Of a stretch of DNA of 39,113 nucleotides, positions 17,801-25,664 are shown piece by piece. The position numbers and the translations under genes are program-made. Source of the DNA: Lachnospiraceae bacterium. Its GTDB lineage: Bacteria; Bacillota; Clostridia; Lachnospirales; Lachnospiraceae. The notes beneath the pieces are model-generated. The model was given only the letters and a program-made list of their open reading frames with translations, made no database searches and had not been told where the DNA came from. The stretch spans positions 1-39,113 of the forward strand of contig JAGATV010000008.1 of the NCBI GenBank assembly GCA_017621075.1. The letters are read 5' to 3'. Position 1 is the stretch's first letter; the number at the start of each line of letters is the position of its first letter.

Positions 17801-20220
17801 TCTACACCTTTTGCACTCAGAGTATATGTAACGTCCTTTTCCAAAACTGCGGTAAAGTTTGTTCCATTTACAGTAAACTTAGGAACATATACCTTATCAG
17901 AAGAAAAAGTCAACTCTAATTTTGCTGCATCTTCTGCTGTCAGATCAGCCAAAGAACCAGTCACAGTAACCAGTTCTACAGGAATAATGGTTACAGGAAT
18001 GTCCTTGTTGCTATCCCTGCCAATAATGCCAAACTTTCCATCATCAGCAGTGTTGAAAATATCCACGATATATCCGTTAGCATCCTTCAAGCTGATTGAG
18101 TAGTCGTACCACTCCTGCAGCTGTACGGAATACTTACCATTGACAATAGCTGCTTCTACTTCCTGGATTACCATTCCGTTTTCAGCTTTCTGCGTAAATA
18201 CCAGTTTTGCAGTGCTCAGATCAGCCCCTACAGGCGCAATCACGTCGCCGCTTACGGTAATGGTGTTGGGACGCTCGCGATAAATACGATGGATAACCAG
18301 CTTCTCATTCTCAGCCCACATGGTGTAAGAACCATCTTCGGTGGCATAGAAAGTCATGGTCTGAGGCTTCGATCTGGCCGCTCTCTTAAAGTAAATATAC
18401 TGATCGTCTTCCTTGCTGGGAGATGTCCAGTGCGCATTATAATTACCCCCATTACTGGAAAGGAGTGCGGTGATAATATCACCTTTCTCCACCTTCAGCT
18501 GAACATAGGGTTCATCGCCAAGCTTCTTTGTTGTGGCATTCAGATACAGCTGTCCCTGATATACATTACCATACTCATCGGTTCCGGTACTGGAATCATG
18601 TCTGGTCAGATTGGTGTTTGCAGTTCTCAAACGATTGGCTGCAGTACCGGCCTCCAGGAAGAAATCACCGGATGCATCATAGGAATCGGTTCTAATCTGT
18701 TTGCCACTAGTACCTGCAGCAATGCCAGGATACCAGCCGTTGATAGTATCCTCATCCAACATATTGTTATAAGTATTGTAGGTATCATTTTCCAACTGTT
18801 CAGCGCCAAAATCCCATACATCATAAGTATGGTACTCTGCTCCGGTCAGATCAACTGTCAGTGCAGAGATCGCACCTGTTACTTTATATGTAGTCTTGCC
18901 ATCGATCTTAGCAAAGATATCCTGATTGGTGCAGCTGATCTCGTAAGTAGCATTCAGCTTTAATTCGATCACATCACCATTTCCAAACTCCTGCTTATCA
19001 TTTGCATCAGCCGTATTTGTCATAACGACCTTTGCACTGCCAAGAGAGATACCGCTCACCGTCATGGTAACCCGGTTTGCCAGAGGTACCAGCTCAACCT
19101 CCAGGGTTGTCATATCTTCCGTGGCAGTAAAGGCAGTACTACCGTTAACACGTGCTTCAACGGTATCATCATTCACTGTAATAGTATACGTTTTGCCGAT
19201 CCACAATTCTACCGGGGAACCTGGATTCACCTCTGTAGAAGTCCCTCCCTCGTCAACAACGCTCAGGGCCTTGCCGGGTGCAAGAGTAGAACCTGTTTTA
19301 AGCGCTACGGTAGGATTTACTACCAGGGATTCCAGATCAACAGTAATCGTGCCTGCATCCTCTCCTGTGGTGAAAGAAGTCTTGCCGCCAACAGTAGCCT
19401 TGGCCTTAAGGTCCGTACTCCTTACATTATATTTTGTCTTTGTATACAGGGGCACCGACCCACTAAAGCCTGGCGATAAAGAGGCCACTTGAGCGTTAGT
19501 TTCCGCATTGAGAATCTGTACTTCACCATCAAAAGGAAATGAAGGTGTGGGAACCTGTACCGTGAATTCCTTCTCAACGGCATTGCCACTGGCTGTTTCT
19601 TTGGTCTCAACGATCTTGATGGAAGCGATCTTGTTCTCACCGACTTCACCATAGATATTAAGATCGCCATCCTCATTAAAATAGTTGGAATCCACTGTCA
19701 CAGTGCAGGAAAGATCTCCGCTTTCTTCAAAATTATAAGGCTGTGAATTGCCAAGTGAATCTGTCTTCTTATGGTATATCTTGAACTTATTAGAATCATT
19801 TCCCACGCTGACATATCTAGTGCCATATGTGGAATCATTGCCACCTGCGCCTGTCAGCTTAATTGTCACATCTACGCTGGTGGTCGCAGAATCCAAGGGA
19901 ACGGTGACATAACTTACACCGTTACTCTTTCCACTCTGTTCTCCGTACAAATCAAGGCTTGCTTTCCACTTGATTGTACCTGAACCCAGCACAAGGCCAC
20001 ATACTGTGCCTGAAGCTGTTGAGCCACCACCGTCAGTGCCAGTAAATGTCCATGTGGTAGTGTCGTCAACCTGTTCATAAGTGACACCAGTCGTCGGATC
20101 AGCAATGGGTTCAGCTTTCACGCTTGCAATACCGCCCAGCAGATCAGCCGGCAGCACACCAAGCAGCATGCATACTGTCAAGATGACTGACAGTACTCTT
20201 CCATACTTTCTCTTCTTCAT
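11890..20220 (-). CDS. Giant surface pectinase: CE8 pectin methylesterase fused to PL9 pectate lyase
   Basis: A secreted 2,776-residue protein. I start at the ATG at 20220 (MKKRKYGR) because GGAGGG lies just upstream and a signal peptide follows (to about residue 37, VKAEP). Residues 40-450 hold beta-rich modules, at least three alike. The CE8 domain (about 925-1260) has all catalytic residues: D1144 in GRQDTLY, D1166 in DYIFGG and R1235 in YYGRPW. An FN3-like domain (about 1579-1670) and a concanavalin-like region (about 1680-1940) follow. The PL9 lyase domain (about 2050-2400) shows DADGFAAK (candidate catalytic K2221) and NADDGWDLF (D2240, D2241). Then come an Asp-rich stretch, NKT repeats, a conserved-looking globular domain (about 2530-2690) and a membrane helix with KRKENEDEEA. 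No LPXTG is present. It should demethylate pectin and then cleave it at the cell surface. Confidence 0.92.
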   Translation of the reverse strand: MKKRKYGRVLSVILTVCMLLGVLPADLLGGIASVKAEPIADPTTGVTYEQVDDTTTWTFTGTDGGGSTASGTVCGLVLGSGTIKWKASLDLYGEQSGKSNGVSYVTVPLDSATTSVDVTIKLTGAGGNDSTYGTRYVSVGNDSNKFKIYHKKTDSLGNSQPYNFEESGDLSCTVTVDSNYFNEDGDLNIYGEVGENKIASIKIVETKETASGNAVEKEFTVQVPTPSFPFDGEVQILNAETNAQVASLSPGFSGSVPLYTKTKYNVRSTDLKAKATVGGKTSFTTGEDAGTITVDLESLVVNPTVALKTGSTLAPGKALSVVDEGGTSTEVNPGSPVELWIGKTYTITVNDDTVEARVNGSTAFTATEDMTTLEVELVPLANRVTMTVSGISLGSAKVVMTNTADANDKQEFGNGDVIELKLNATYEISCTNQDIFAKIDGKTTYKVTGAISALTVDLTGAEYHTYDVWDFGAEQLENDTYNTYNNMLDEDTINGWYPGIAAGTSGKQIRTDSYDASGDFFLEAGTAANRLRTANTNLTRHDSSTGTDEYGNVYQGQLYLNATTKKLGDEPYVQLKVEKGDIITALLSSNGGNYNAHWTSPSKEDDQYIYFKRAARSKPQTMTFYATEDGSYTMWAENEKLVIHRIYRERPNTITVSGDVIAPVGADLSTAKLVFTQKAENGMVIQEVEAAIVNGKYSVQLQEWYDYSISLKDANGYIVDIFNTADDGKFGIIGRDSNKDIPVTIIPVELVTVTGSLADLTAEDAAKLELTFSSDKVYVPKFTVNGTNFTAVLEKDVTYTLSAKGVDDYTLDTASIMASVDGAQKNITFTRKPVYDITINMPGVSDTSTVALKFERLTEPVDGTTDGYVYEFTGTDNVKLRDGQYRVTATLEGYTQGPTADLKVNGAAATLTINMIDNNATVNVPYAETITVGADKDYQNINDALEAVRNMSRTDDQRVTIVIDPGNYEEMLRVDVENVTLKNANADSATLALTNNGVNIGDNEVRITSYYGHGYKYYSMDENYMYSEETLAANNANGYPSIDNPGSGSATMWNATVQVNANGFRAEGIIFENSFNQYISAKAAADTLVKKGDAKEGATPRAGMTEGDTTVQGYKYKERAAALAIGNAYSDIVFDNCKFIGRQDTLYGGKSTYAEFNNCSIYGSTDYIFGGMTAIFDNCDLVWNTSDDNSDYGFITAAQQASGRGYLFLNCHVTSTIPGQDTASAYASKPGYYGRPWAVGTAETVFVDTTIDATCDYWKANASSKTQGESLIVPAGWSVWSKESDTSENYYEYGTVEASGVDNTANRVDWANNITVLKLNDGTYITKDAFRKTSAEGLYELNLAKGLKAGVDYDGGISVLADMPYNATNGYVQGTANPSGDNKGGIPSGGAVLKLAAEDDGRLKISIKSAGGKTVYWVDADNTSNNKSWTSNTNETVVFPVEAGHTYYFYGNGTKICYYSITVDYRPYVAWDTVSNPTLGTPVAAAIGDAEEGKITVPFAAAVGSVYSESMDVRVFLDGALVDTISITDETDPLKGFESSFTYEPEASGTYSFQAVLKRSGEASKLSEVSSEVSFALPMKKPVIVNTENTGSGNVKLSWQAVTEAEWYDVWLDDTYVGSTTDLFYRFEGLTVGTAYNFGVVAIGNNDTSEHAVSRLTVTSEGKKNWQFAAFGSGVDTKNNGYNGSYDSGSLEVYSKGGKGKLVPNSTDGLAFYYTTIDPDTENFTLTADITVDTWTYSNGQEGFGLMAADNVGAHGDATTFWNNSYMASVTKVEYYWDINELKASDAGEKYSMYLGVGAQEKIGVTQDNLDGMIDGSAVSEFQSSMYTLETYAPEHEYLAGAYNRVGNLANATKGTDLNPQTTFKLTLQRNNTGYFLSYTDENGVTTTKKFYHGDEGDELTKLDPNNIYVGFYASRNAQISVSNMQLTTIAPEADAPAEERPISYVTPNASIESSGISNSESYELVYYGNMDGKLYIAKDSGEVIADYVDIKAETKYRFQTTLRPGDTTFECYFMPDANFCPSKYERLSSYEGIGFKKTVAYKENSRNIIYVSPEGGYWGDGSKENPMDVYEAVKWVKPGDVILMMGGTYQMDGTVIIDRGINGTAEQNIIMMADPEATERPVLDFGKLSAGMVLAGDYWYFQGFDVTNSAAGQKGIQVSGDYNTLDDIRTYRNGNTGIQISRYKGTDQWEDWPSNNLILNCTSYLNADPGYEDADGFAAKLTIADGNVFDGCIAAYNADDGWDLFAKIETGPIGTVVIRNSIAFKNGYDIDDATGAEINAGNGNGFKMGGESITGYHTLVNSVAFGNKAKGIDSNSCPDIQVYSSTSFDNESYNVAFYTNNATNTDYYADGVLSYKKSNKEAENIKPKGLQDESKIYSLTNFYFNGSKSTNGRETVSDDWFVSLDMDAAIHGGITRNADGTINMNGFLELTDVAKAGAILDETTGTASEDITLPALDASDDDDDDSSASEGTTEDGSKENGSESTGSNTGSTGKTDNKTGNKTGNKTDNKTDNKTDDKNNGTSTKKIVINADTDWNEVEKVLQDLIKEAGKSEVVLEVELGKYYEMDKAVLELIQGKNVTLKIVQDNKTVWEVNGKNVKTPMAVNLKVDLKKNAIPADKLKVFEGYGDLVQFSLDHEGEFGFNGKLIIPVDKKYNGKYANLFYYNKIDFEYIATTQVENAQAVFDWSHASDYLLVMSDEPMKAVPTEKADANTGADKSETTESSNANASVPTETESVESGNNILPIVLGILGVIVVAGIIFIIVLKRKENEDEEA
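12669..12740 (-). repeat. 12-base tandem repeats coding for (D/G)NKT
   Basis: About six consecutive 12-base units, variants of TCGGTCTTGTTG on the plus strand, encode KTDNKTGNKT-type residues in the linker between the PL9 catalytic part and the C-terminal wall/membrane domain. It is a flexible spacer and likely to vary in copy number by slippage. Confidence 0.8.
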
Positions 20221-20289
20221 ATTTCCCTCCATAATTATTTTTTGGTACTCTGTAACTTCCACAGATACCCAGAGTACATTGATATCTAA

Positions 20290-20318
20290 ATATTAACATT
20301 TTAGTAAAAATTTTTCAA
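20290..20318 (-). promoter_or_regulatory. Promoter of the giant pectinase gene
   Basis: On the minus strand TTGAAA (20318-20313), a 17-base spacer and TAATAT (20295-20290). Transcription would start near 20283, giving a leader of about 60 bases. No catabolite (CRE) operator was recognised. Confidence 0.65.
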
Positions 20319-20480
20319 TCGGTATCCGGGTTTTTCTGTAAGATTTGTACAAATTGCATGATTGTGTGCAGGATGTTTTGTTGATTATTCTTGTGGATTG
20401 CTCTTTTGTAATTGACTGGAATGGTCACCCCCGTGTGATTGTCTTACTTCCATGTTTCATTTTGTCCGTTTTCCGGCAAA

Positions 20481-20588
20481 TCAGTTCATGGTACTGTATA
20501 CTTCTTCCCTTCCTTCTTCCCGTTCATCCTGTAACATCTCGGTCAACGCTCTGCACATATTCACTCTTCCTCCTGTTTCATATTCGCG
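20481..20588 (-). pseudogene. Remnant of the C-terminus of an Rpn-type nuclease/transposase-like protein
   Basis: An open stretch of 36 codons encodes GRVNMCRALTEML followed by QDEREEGREE. The NMC-x-AL-x-EM segment followed by an EEGREE charged tail is typical of the C-termini of Rpn/PD-(D/E)XK transposase-like proteins common in Lachnospiraceae. A stop codon lies directly upstream, so the catalytic part is gone. AGGAGG lies before the internal ATG, but that is probably chance. It occupies the 384-base gap (20231-20614) between the pectinase and FRG genes, which otherwise holds only the pectinase promoter. Confidence 0.4.
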
Positions 20589-20614
20589 TCACGCCAGATT
20601 TTGAATGGTTTTCT

Positions 20615-21730
20615 TTAAATCACCACATTTTCCATGTCTTCCGATATACTCTGCATATCAGGATAGAGATTGCCTCTCTTGGCGCCGGTCACCATCAATT
20701 CATCCGCCACCCTCTGTGGATTCAGTATTTGGATCTTATGCAAATAAGGAATGCACTGTTTCATATACTCCATAGCTATGGGCAAATCTTTGCCCGCAAT
20801 GGCGTTCATTTCCCTCTGCTGCTCACTCAAAATGTAATACGGGAACACCGTAAACACCCCTCTCTGATTCTTAATGCGGGGGCTGTGATATGGATGGATA
20901 ATGGCCAAAGGCGGCAACTGATCCTGCTTCACCGGAATACCATCCGAATAATATCGCAACAGTAGGTAAAAAAACGGATTCATTTCAAAATCCCACAGTG
21001 CTTCCCATTCCCTGCCCATGTAAGCATTTCTGAGCATTTCCAAAGCAGACAGACCGATCATGACATTCATATTGCCTTCCTTTTGGGTTGGCAGATTAAA
21101 ATAGATACCTTCCTTTTCTTTGTCCCGCAGCTCGGTCTGTATTCTTTTGGCCAAGGTCCGGGCATCAGCCCCCAAGCGGATATGTAAAGCATTTTCTATC
21201 AGCGAGACCGGTCCTTTCACAAAAGAGCGATAGACTTCCTTATTGATTTCTGTGGGTTGCAGGACCCACAAAACAGGCGTGGCCGTCCGACAGTGCTCAT
21301 TAACCTCCAGATCCTTGACCGGCCGGATAAAGGCTTCCAAGGCAAATTCCAAAGCTACCGTCAAGGACTCACTCCAGTCCATGAGTCTGGTCCTGGTCTG
21401 ATAATGCTGCATGACTTCCTGCCACTCGATCATCGTCTGCGGCATTCGCATATCCACTTTATCGTAATTCCTGGACATAAAATTCTGAAAACGATACTCT
21501 TCCCGCAAATGGTTCCTACTGTAAGTACCTGTCTTGTTATACAGATATTCGCACCTGCGGAACAGATTCGGGTCCAGATTGTAGTGTGCATACTCATGTC
21601 CCCGAAACCATAACAGTGGTCTGCATTGCGGCCGTTTTACATTTTTGTAAATATCGTTGACATGAGCATAAATTTCCGGCAGGCTTTCAGCATATCGCGT
21701 ATCTATCACATTTTTATCTTTCCCCATCAC
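20615..21730 (-). CDS. FRG domain-containing protein
   Basis: The 371 residues open with an FRG domain: LLWFRGHEYAHYNLDPNLFR, with F42-R43-G44, continuing through REEYRFQNFMSRNY and MIEWQEVMQHYQTRTRLMDWSES. The RLLDWS-like block is the second family hallmark. The FRG domain is found in bacterial and phage proteins; its biochemical function is not established as far as I know. The rest (about 180-371) is unrecognised. The gene starts (GTG at 21730, or ATG at 21727) inside the end of the larger gene upstream, overlapping it by 14-17 bases, with GGAG seven bases before the GTG. The two are therefore translationally coupled and probably act together. No signal peptide or membrane segment is seen, so it is cytoplasmic. 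Confidence 0.8.
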   Translation of the reverse strand: MMGKDKNVIDTRYAESLPEIYAHVNDIYKNVKRPQCRPLLWFRGHEYAHYNLDPNLFRRCEYLYNKTGTYSRNHLREEYRFQNFMSRNYDKVDMRMPQTMIEWQEVMQHYQTRTRLMDWSESLTVALEFALEAFIRPVKDLEVNEHCRTATPVLWVLQPTEINKEVYRSFVKGPVSLIENALHIRLGADARTLAKRIQTELRDKEKEGIYFNLPTQKEGNMNVMIGLSALEMLRNAYMGREWEALWDFEMNPFFYLLLRYYSDGIPVKQDQLPPLAIIHPYHSPRIKNQRGVFTVFPYYILSEQQREMNAIAGKDLPIAMEYMKQCIPYLHKIQILNPQRVADELMVTGAKRGNLYPDMQSISEDMENVVI

Positions 21731-24700
21731 TCATTATCTCCATGACCCTAAATCGATTGTTATAATAATAATTTTGTATGAAATCAATTGTATTTTCCAA
21801 CTTTGCACTGGATTTCAGCGTATAGACCTGTTCCGGCTCATTATAAAATTCTCCTACTCGCCGCTTGGCTACAAGAAGTTCCTCCGGCAGATCCTTCTCC
21901 CAGAAACAGCCCTTATCATTTCCTCTCGTGGCGTCATCCCATATCTCACAGACATGATCGAACATTCCTTTGGGCGCCACCACGCACCCATCATTATACA
22001 CAATTTTCCGAATGCCTCTGCACAGACACTCCAGCCTTCTAAACTGGTAATGGCTAAAGATCATGTCTGGCAGGATGCTTTGATAAGTTTTCCATTGCTT
22101 TCTGACTTCCGGTTCCATAACCATACCCTTTTCATGGAGCAAAAAATATAGCATGCTTTTTTGATAGTTTTCCTCTGCCGGATGACCCAGATAATCTTTT
22201 AACTGCCGGTTCATCGTACCGAGAAATCTGTTTAAAAGTCTGCGCTTCTCTTCATCCTTCTTAAATCCTGTACTCTCATAAAGGCTTTCCCGGATACAGC
22301 GCAACGTATTCTCGCAGTACTTCTTACTCTGCTCAATCAGGCTTCCTGCATCCACACACACTTCTTCCGCACATCCCCGATCAGGCCTGCATTCAAAAGC
22401 TCCCTCCTTCTTTAGCAGCACTGCCGTCACTACCCGAAACCTCTCAAAATTGACACCACTGTACAATTCTTCACCGGTTCCGATCTTGGTGTCGCTTATG
22501 GTCTGGAAAGCCTGTCTGCAATATCCGAAGCTGCTCATTTGCAAAGAGATCGTCATAAGCAGGTCTGCACATATTTCTCGATATATTCTGACCCTGAATA
22601 TTTTCATATTCTGGATATCTTCTCCATTTATCTCGTGCGTCCATTTCTGCATATTGTCGCAGAATACCTTTTTATCTCCATTAAGCAATCCCATATTCCG
22701 CATGACAAAAATAGTGGAGGGATCGGCCAGCATCTCCTCTTCCGCTTTTTTTGCAGCCGTCAGCTTCTGATGTTTCTTCTGATAACGATCAAATACCTTT
22801 TCCCAAAAAGCTTGCCCATTTTCTGACTTTCCTTCCCTTTGATAAAGGATTTTGCACTTTTTATGGATTCGGTACAATTGTTTGACCGAAAAGCAATATT
22901 CCTTTAAGGCATCCGTTGTCCCCAAGATTTTCCCAATGCTGCCCATCTTTTTCCAAAGTCTCTTATCCAGTTCATCAATGGGAAGCAGTAATTCTTTCAG
23001 TTGTATGACATCCTCCTCTAACAGGACTATTTCCGATCCGGCGTACCGCAGCGCATCCTGTAGTTGCTGTCTGTAGCATTCCAAAAGCATCCCTGCAATC
23101 TCTTGAACTGCAGACATCGACTTATTTTCCTTGGCTTTTTTCACGCATTCCAGGTAGCGCTCATCCACTGCTCCGCTGAGCCTTCCTGCGTCCAACAAGG
23201 CTCTCACTATCTTTTGATTCCGCTCCTGACTGTTTTCTTTCAAATCTTCTATTTCCTCCTGGAAAGAATATTTGATTTCAAACAGTTCTGAAAGATAGTG
23301 TGCAAGTCGATCCGTCAGGTGCTCAAAATCATCCTGCCTGCTACCCATTCCTGCGAACACTTCTTCCTTCGCCACTTCTACCATGCTTTCGATCAGGCAC
23401 TCTCCCCACAGCCCGATATTCCCATACATAACATCATCCGAGGCCTTCATGAACACTCCCGACATTACCATTCGGAATATATGCCTGAAAATATCTTCCG
23501 CAATAAATCGATTTCGCTTCTTGCGACTTAAAATGCGTATATGGTGGGAGCACTCATGAATAATCCATGGCAACATATCATATAACCGCCCAAAATATTC
23601 AAAGGAGGGAACGGTACATACGATGTGCCTTTCCAACATCCCTACATTCATCTTAAAGGCAAAAGGGGCCCGGACCTCTACTCTTTCCAGTGACATATCC
23701 GGATAGATAAGGGTCAATATCCCATCTCTTGGGCTGTCCCCTCTTGCCGCAGGCTCCTTTGCGTACAGGTACATATAATATTCCATAGCTTCCCGGTAAG
23801 CGACCATGGCCTTCTCTGTATCGATCTGCGTCTGTATTTCATAAATCGGCGACTGATAGGTCTGATAATTGACATTCTGCACCAGGCGGGTATACTGATT
23901 GATCGCCTGGATATTTTGCCGCCAGCTTTTCAAAAACCGGATTCTTCTTTCTTTTCTTTTTTCAGCTTCATTATAGTCCGTACTTTCCGCATACTTTTTC
24001 ATTTCCAGATTGATGCATCTGCAAAGCACCTGCATATCATGCCTAAATACCACCCAGTTGACATAAGCATCCTTTTCCATTCCCGCAGGCAAAAAAGCAC
24101 GGCACATCTCTTTCATGCAGCGGAACAATTCCTGAAATTCCCTGTGTTCTTCCGCAAAATATTTCCGCCATCGATCCAGTTGCATGATTTCCTGATACAT
24201 GGCCTTATTTTCCAGAATAACAGATTCCCCATCTTCCTGCTCCAACGATCTGCAAATCTCCTCTTCCGAACTCTGCCCTGACAGATTTACCAGAATGCGC
24301 TCATTGATATTCCGGGCAACAGAACGCCGGATGACTGCAGCCAGACCGCATTCGTCATCTGTTTCTTTCCACTCTTTTTTCCTCACAGGCACACCCAGCT
24401 TTTTCTCACAAAGAACAGGATATATTTCCGCAAACTGTGCGGTATCAATATTCAACAGATAATCATATCTTCCGAAAAGTCCGCTTACCTTTCTGACCGT
24501 ACCTGCCGGATTCACACACCGCTTTAGCCTTCCTTCCAGTTGATCTGGTGCAGAAAACCGCAATGCGAACATCATATCGGGATGTTTCTCCACAAATTGA
24601 GTACTCAGGGTGCAGTACTCTCCTGATTGATCCAACTTACATTCTATACCAACACTGGTGTATGTAAACAACCGGATTCCCTGTTTTTCTTTCTGTCCTA

Positions 24701-25259
24701 CGCTATTTAATGCCAAGGCGATCCGATAAATCATCTCTACAGAGTCCGTCCGCAGTACCAGGCAGAAGTCTCCTGTAGTAGAGCTTCTGTACAATTGCTT
24801 TGCTGCTACCGTGCCGGTAGCACTCTTACACAACTGACTCCCGACAATTTTTAAGATGTGATCCTCACAATCACACAAGAATCCCGAAATATCTTTGACC
24901 TTCCCGGAGTCTTTGTAACTCTCCTTACACAGCGTGATCTGTATCACCCCCAAAAAGGGGGTCTCCGATAAGCCTTCCCCTTTATATGCCCCAAAAGGCT
25001 TTTCTAAGCGCCCTCCCTGCAGCTGATACAAGCTTAATACTTTATAGGAAACCTTATAATTCTGATAGCAGTCAAAGGGGTCCTGGATGCTTAGATAATT
25101 CTCGTAGTTTTTGCTTCTTCCCGTCAGCTCCTTGTGATACAGCACATCAAAATAGTCAAACATAAAAAAGCAGTCAGAGTCATTGTGTCTGCTCTCTGCA
25201 ATACCATTATTCCGCACCATCTCCACAGCATGGACGGAATACTTCTCCTGTTGTGTCAT
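21714..25259 (-). CDS. Large unrecognised protein with HExxH zinc-protease motif
   Basis: This 1,181-residue protein matches no family I can name. Its middle has WIIHECSHHIRIL, an HExxH motif (H568, E569, H572) in a helix, followed about 60 residues later by LIESMVEVAKEE, which could supply the third, Glu, ligand of a gluzincin-type metallopeptidase. The N-terminal 300 residues are mixed alpha/beta (FFMFDYFDVLYHKEL; GDFCLVLRTDSVEM). The flanks are long charged helices with many Lys/Glu and scattered Cys. There is no signal peptide or membrane helix, so a cytoplasmic protease is the best reading. Its last 14-17 bases overlap the FRG-domain gene. The paired, single-copy, AT-richer layout between housekeeping genes suggests an accessory (defence or conflict) module, which is inference only. 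Confidence 0.75.
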   Translation of the reverse strand: MTQQEKYSVHAVEMVRNNGIAESRHNDSDCFFMFDYFDVLYHKELTGRSKNYENYLSIQDPFDCYQNYKVSYKVLSLYQLQGGRLEKPFGAYKGEGLSETPFLGVIQITLCKESYKDSGKVKDISGFLCDCEDHILKIVGSQLCKSATGTVAAKQLYRSSTTGDFCLVLRTDSVEMIYRIALALNSVGQKEKQGIRLFTYTSVGIECKLDQSGEYCTLSTQFVEKHPDMMFALRFSAPDQLEGRLKRCVNPAGTVRKVSGLFGRYDYLLNIDTAQFAEIYPVLCEKKLGVPVRKKEWKETDDECGLAAVIRRSVARNINERILVNLSGQSSEEEICRSLEQEDGESVILENKAMYQEIMQLDRWRKYFAEEHREFQELFRCMKEMCRAFLPAGMEKDAYVNWVVFRHDMQVLCRCINLEMKKYAESTDYNEAEKRKERRIRFLKSWRQNIQAINQYTRLVQNVNYQTYQSPIYEIQTQIDTEKAMVAYREAMEYYMYLYAKEPAARGDSPRDGILTLIYPDMSLERVEVRAPFAFKMNVGMLERHIVCTVPSFEYFGRLYDMLPWIIHECSHHIRILSRKKRNRFIAEDIFRHIFRMVMSGVFMKASDDVMYGNIGLWGECLIESMVEVAKEEVFAGMGSRQDDFEHLTDRLAHYLSELFEIKYSFQEEIEDLKENSQERNQKIVRALLDAGRLSGAVDERYLECVKKAKENKSMSAVQEIAGMLLECYRQQLQDALRYAGSEIVLLEEDVIQLKELLLPIDELDKRLWKKMGSIGKILGTTDALKEYCFSVKQLYRIHKKCKILYQREGKSENGQAFWEKVFDRYQKKHQKLTAAKKAEEEMLADPSTIFVMRNMGLLNGDKKVFCDNMQKWTHEINGEDIQNMKIFRVRIYREICADLLMTISLQMSSFGYCRQAFQTISDTKIGTGEELYSGVNFERFRVVTAVLLKKEGAFECRPDRGCAEEVCVDAGSLIEQSKKYCENTLRCIRESLYESTGFKKDEEKRRLLNRFLGTMNRQLKDYLGHPAEENYQKSMLYFLLHEKGMVMEPEVRKQWKTYQSILPDMIFSHYQFRRLECLCRGIRKIVYNDGCVVAPKGMFDHVCEIWDDATRGNDKGCFWEKDLPEELLVAKRRVGEFYNEPEQVYTLKSSAKLENTIDFIQNYYYNNRFRVMEIMSDGER

Positions 25260-25340
25260 AGTCTCTCCTTTGTAAATATTCAGTTGTGAACGGGGATTAT
25301 ACAGAATTTCATTATAGAACTTATCAAAAACAGAATTTTA

Positions 25341-25384
25341 GAAATAAAAACTACCTGCTGATCAAATCGCTCTCAGTCAGGTAG
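25341..25384 (-). terminator. Terminator overlapping the stop of the 55-codon gene
   Basis: On the minus strand CTACCTG (25384-25378) pairs with CAGGTAG (25357-25351), followed by TTTTTATTTC. The left arm overlaps the last codons and the stop of the small gene, so that transcript ends before the HExxH gene. Confidence 0.8.
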
Positions 25385-25540
25385 TTCTGTAACGTCATAC
25401 ATTAGTTCGATCATACGCTTGCAGAGTTCTGCCTTTTCCTGCTCCGTCTTTTCCACTTCGCGGTTTTCAAAAGGCGCTATCGGGTCCTCTGCCAAAAAGG
25501 TATCAATCCTTATTCCGTAATGTGTCTCATCAATCACCAT
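25373..25540 (-). CDS. 55-residue hypothetical protein
   Basis: The frame runs from ATG at 25540 to TGA at 25373: MVIDETHYGIRIDTFLAED, then an acidic/charged helix (REVEKTEQEKAELCKRM) and ending VTELPD. Support for a real gene: GGGG-type ribosome site six bases upstream, a promoter at 25613-25640 and a terminator whose stem overlaps the stop codon. It has no membrane segment and is strongly acidic. I do not recognise it. It is immediately upstream of the HExxH/FRG pair on the same strand, so an accessory regulator or inhibitor role is possible but not shown. Confidence 0.65.
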   Translation of the reverse strand: MVIDETHYGIRIDTFLAEDPIAPFENREVEKTEQEKAELCKRMIELMYDVTELPD

Positions 25541-25612
25541 ATCGGTTCCCCACTTTTCTTCGTTATAGTATTATAGTATGCTCTGTATCCCCAAATTACA
25601 CACCATAGCTTT

Positions 25613-25640
25613 ATTATAGCTGCTTTTTCATATTTGTCCA
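25613..25640 (-). promoter_or_regulatory. Promoter of the 55-residue gene
   Basis: On the minus strand TGGACA (25640-25635), 16 bases, then TATAAT (25618-25613). A second TATAAT lies at 25575-25570, closer to the gene. Confidence 0.55.
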
Positions 25641-25664
25641 GCATTTTTTCAATTATTAAGATCT

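Noticed and set aside
20231-20614. Plus-strand open frame running from 20345 into the FRG gene
   Set aside because: Most of it is antisense to the FRG-domain gene and it has no ribosome site or family features.
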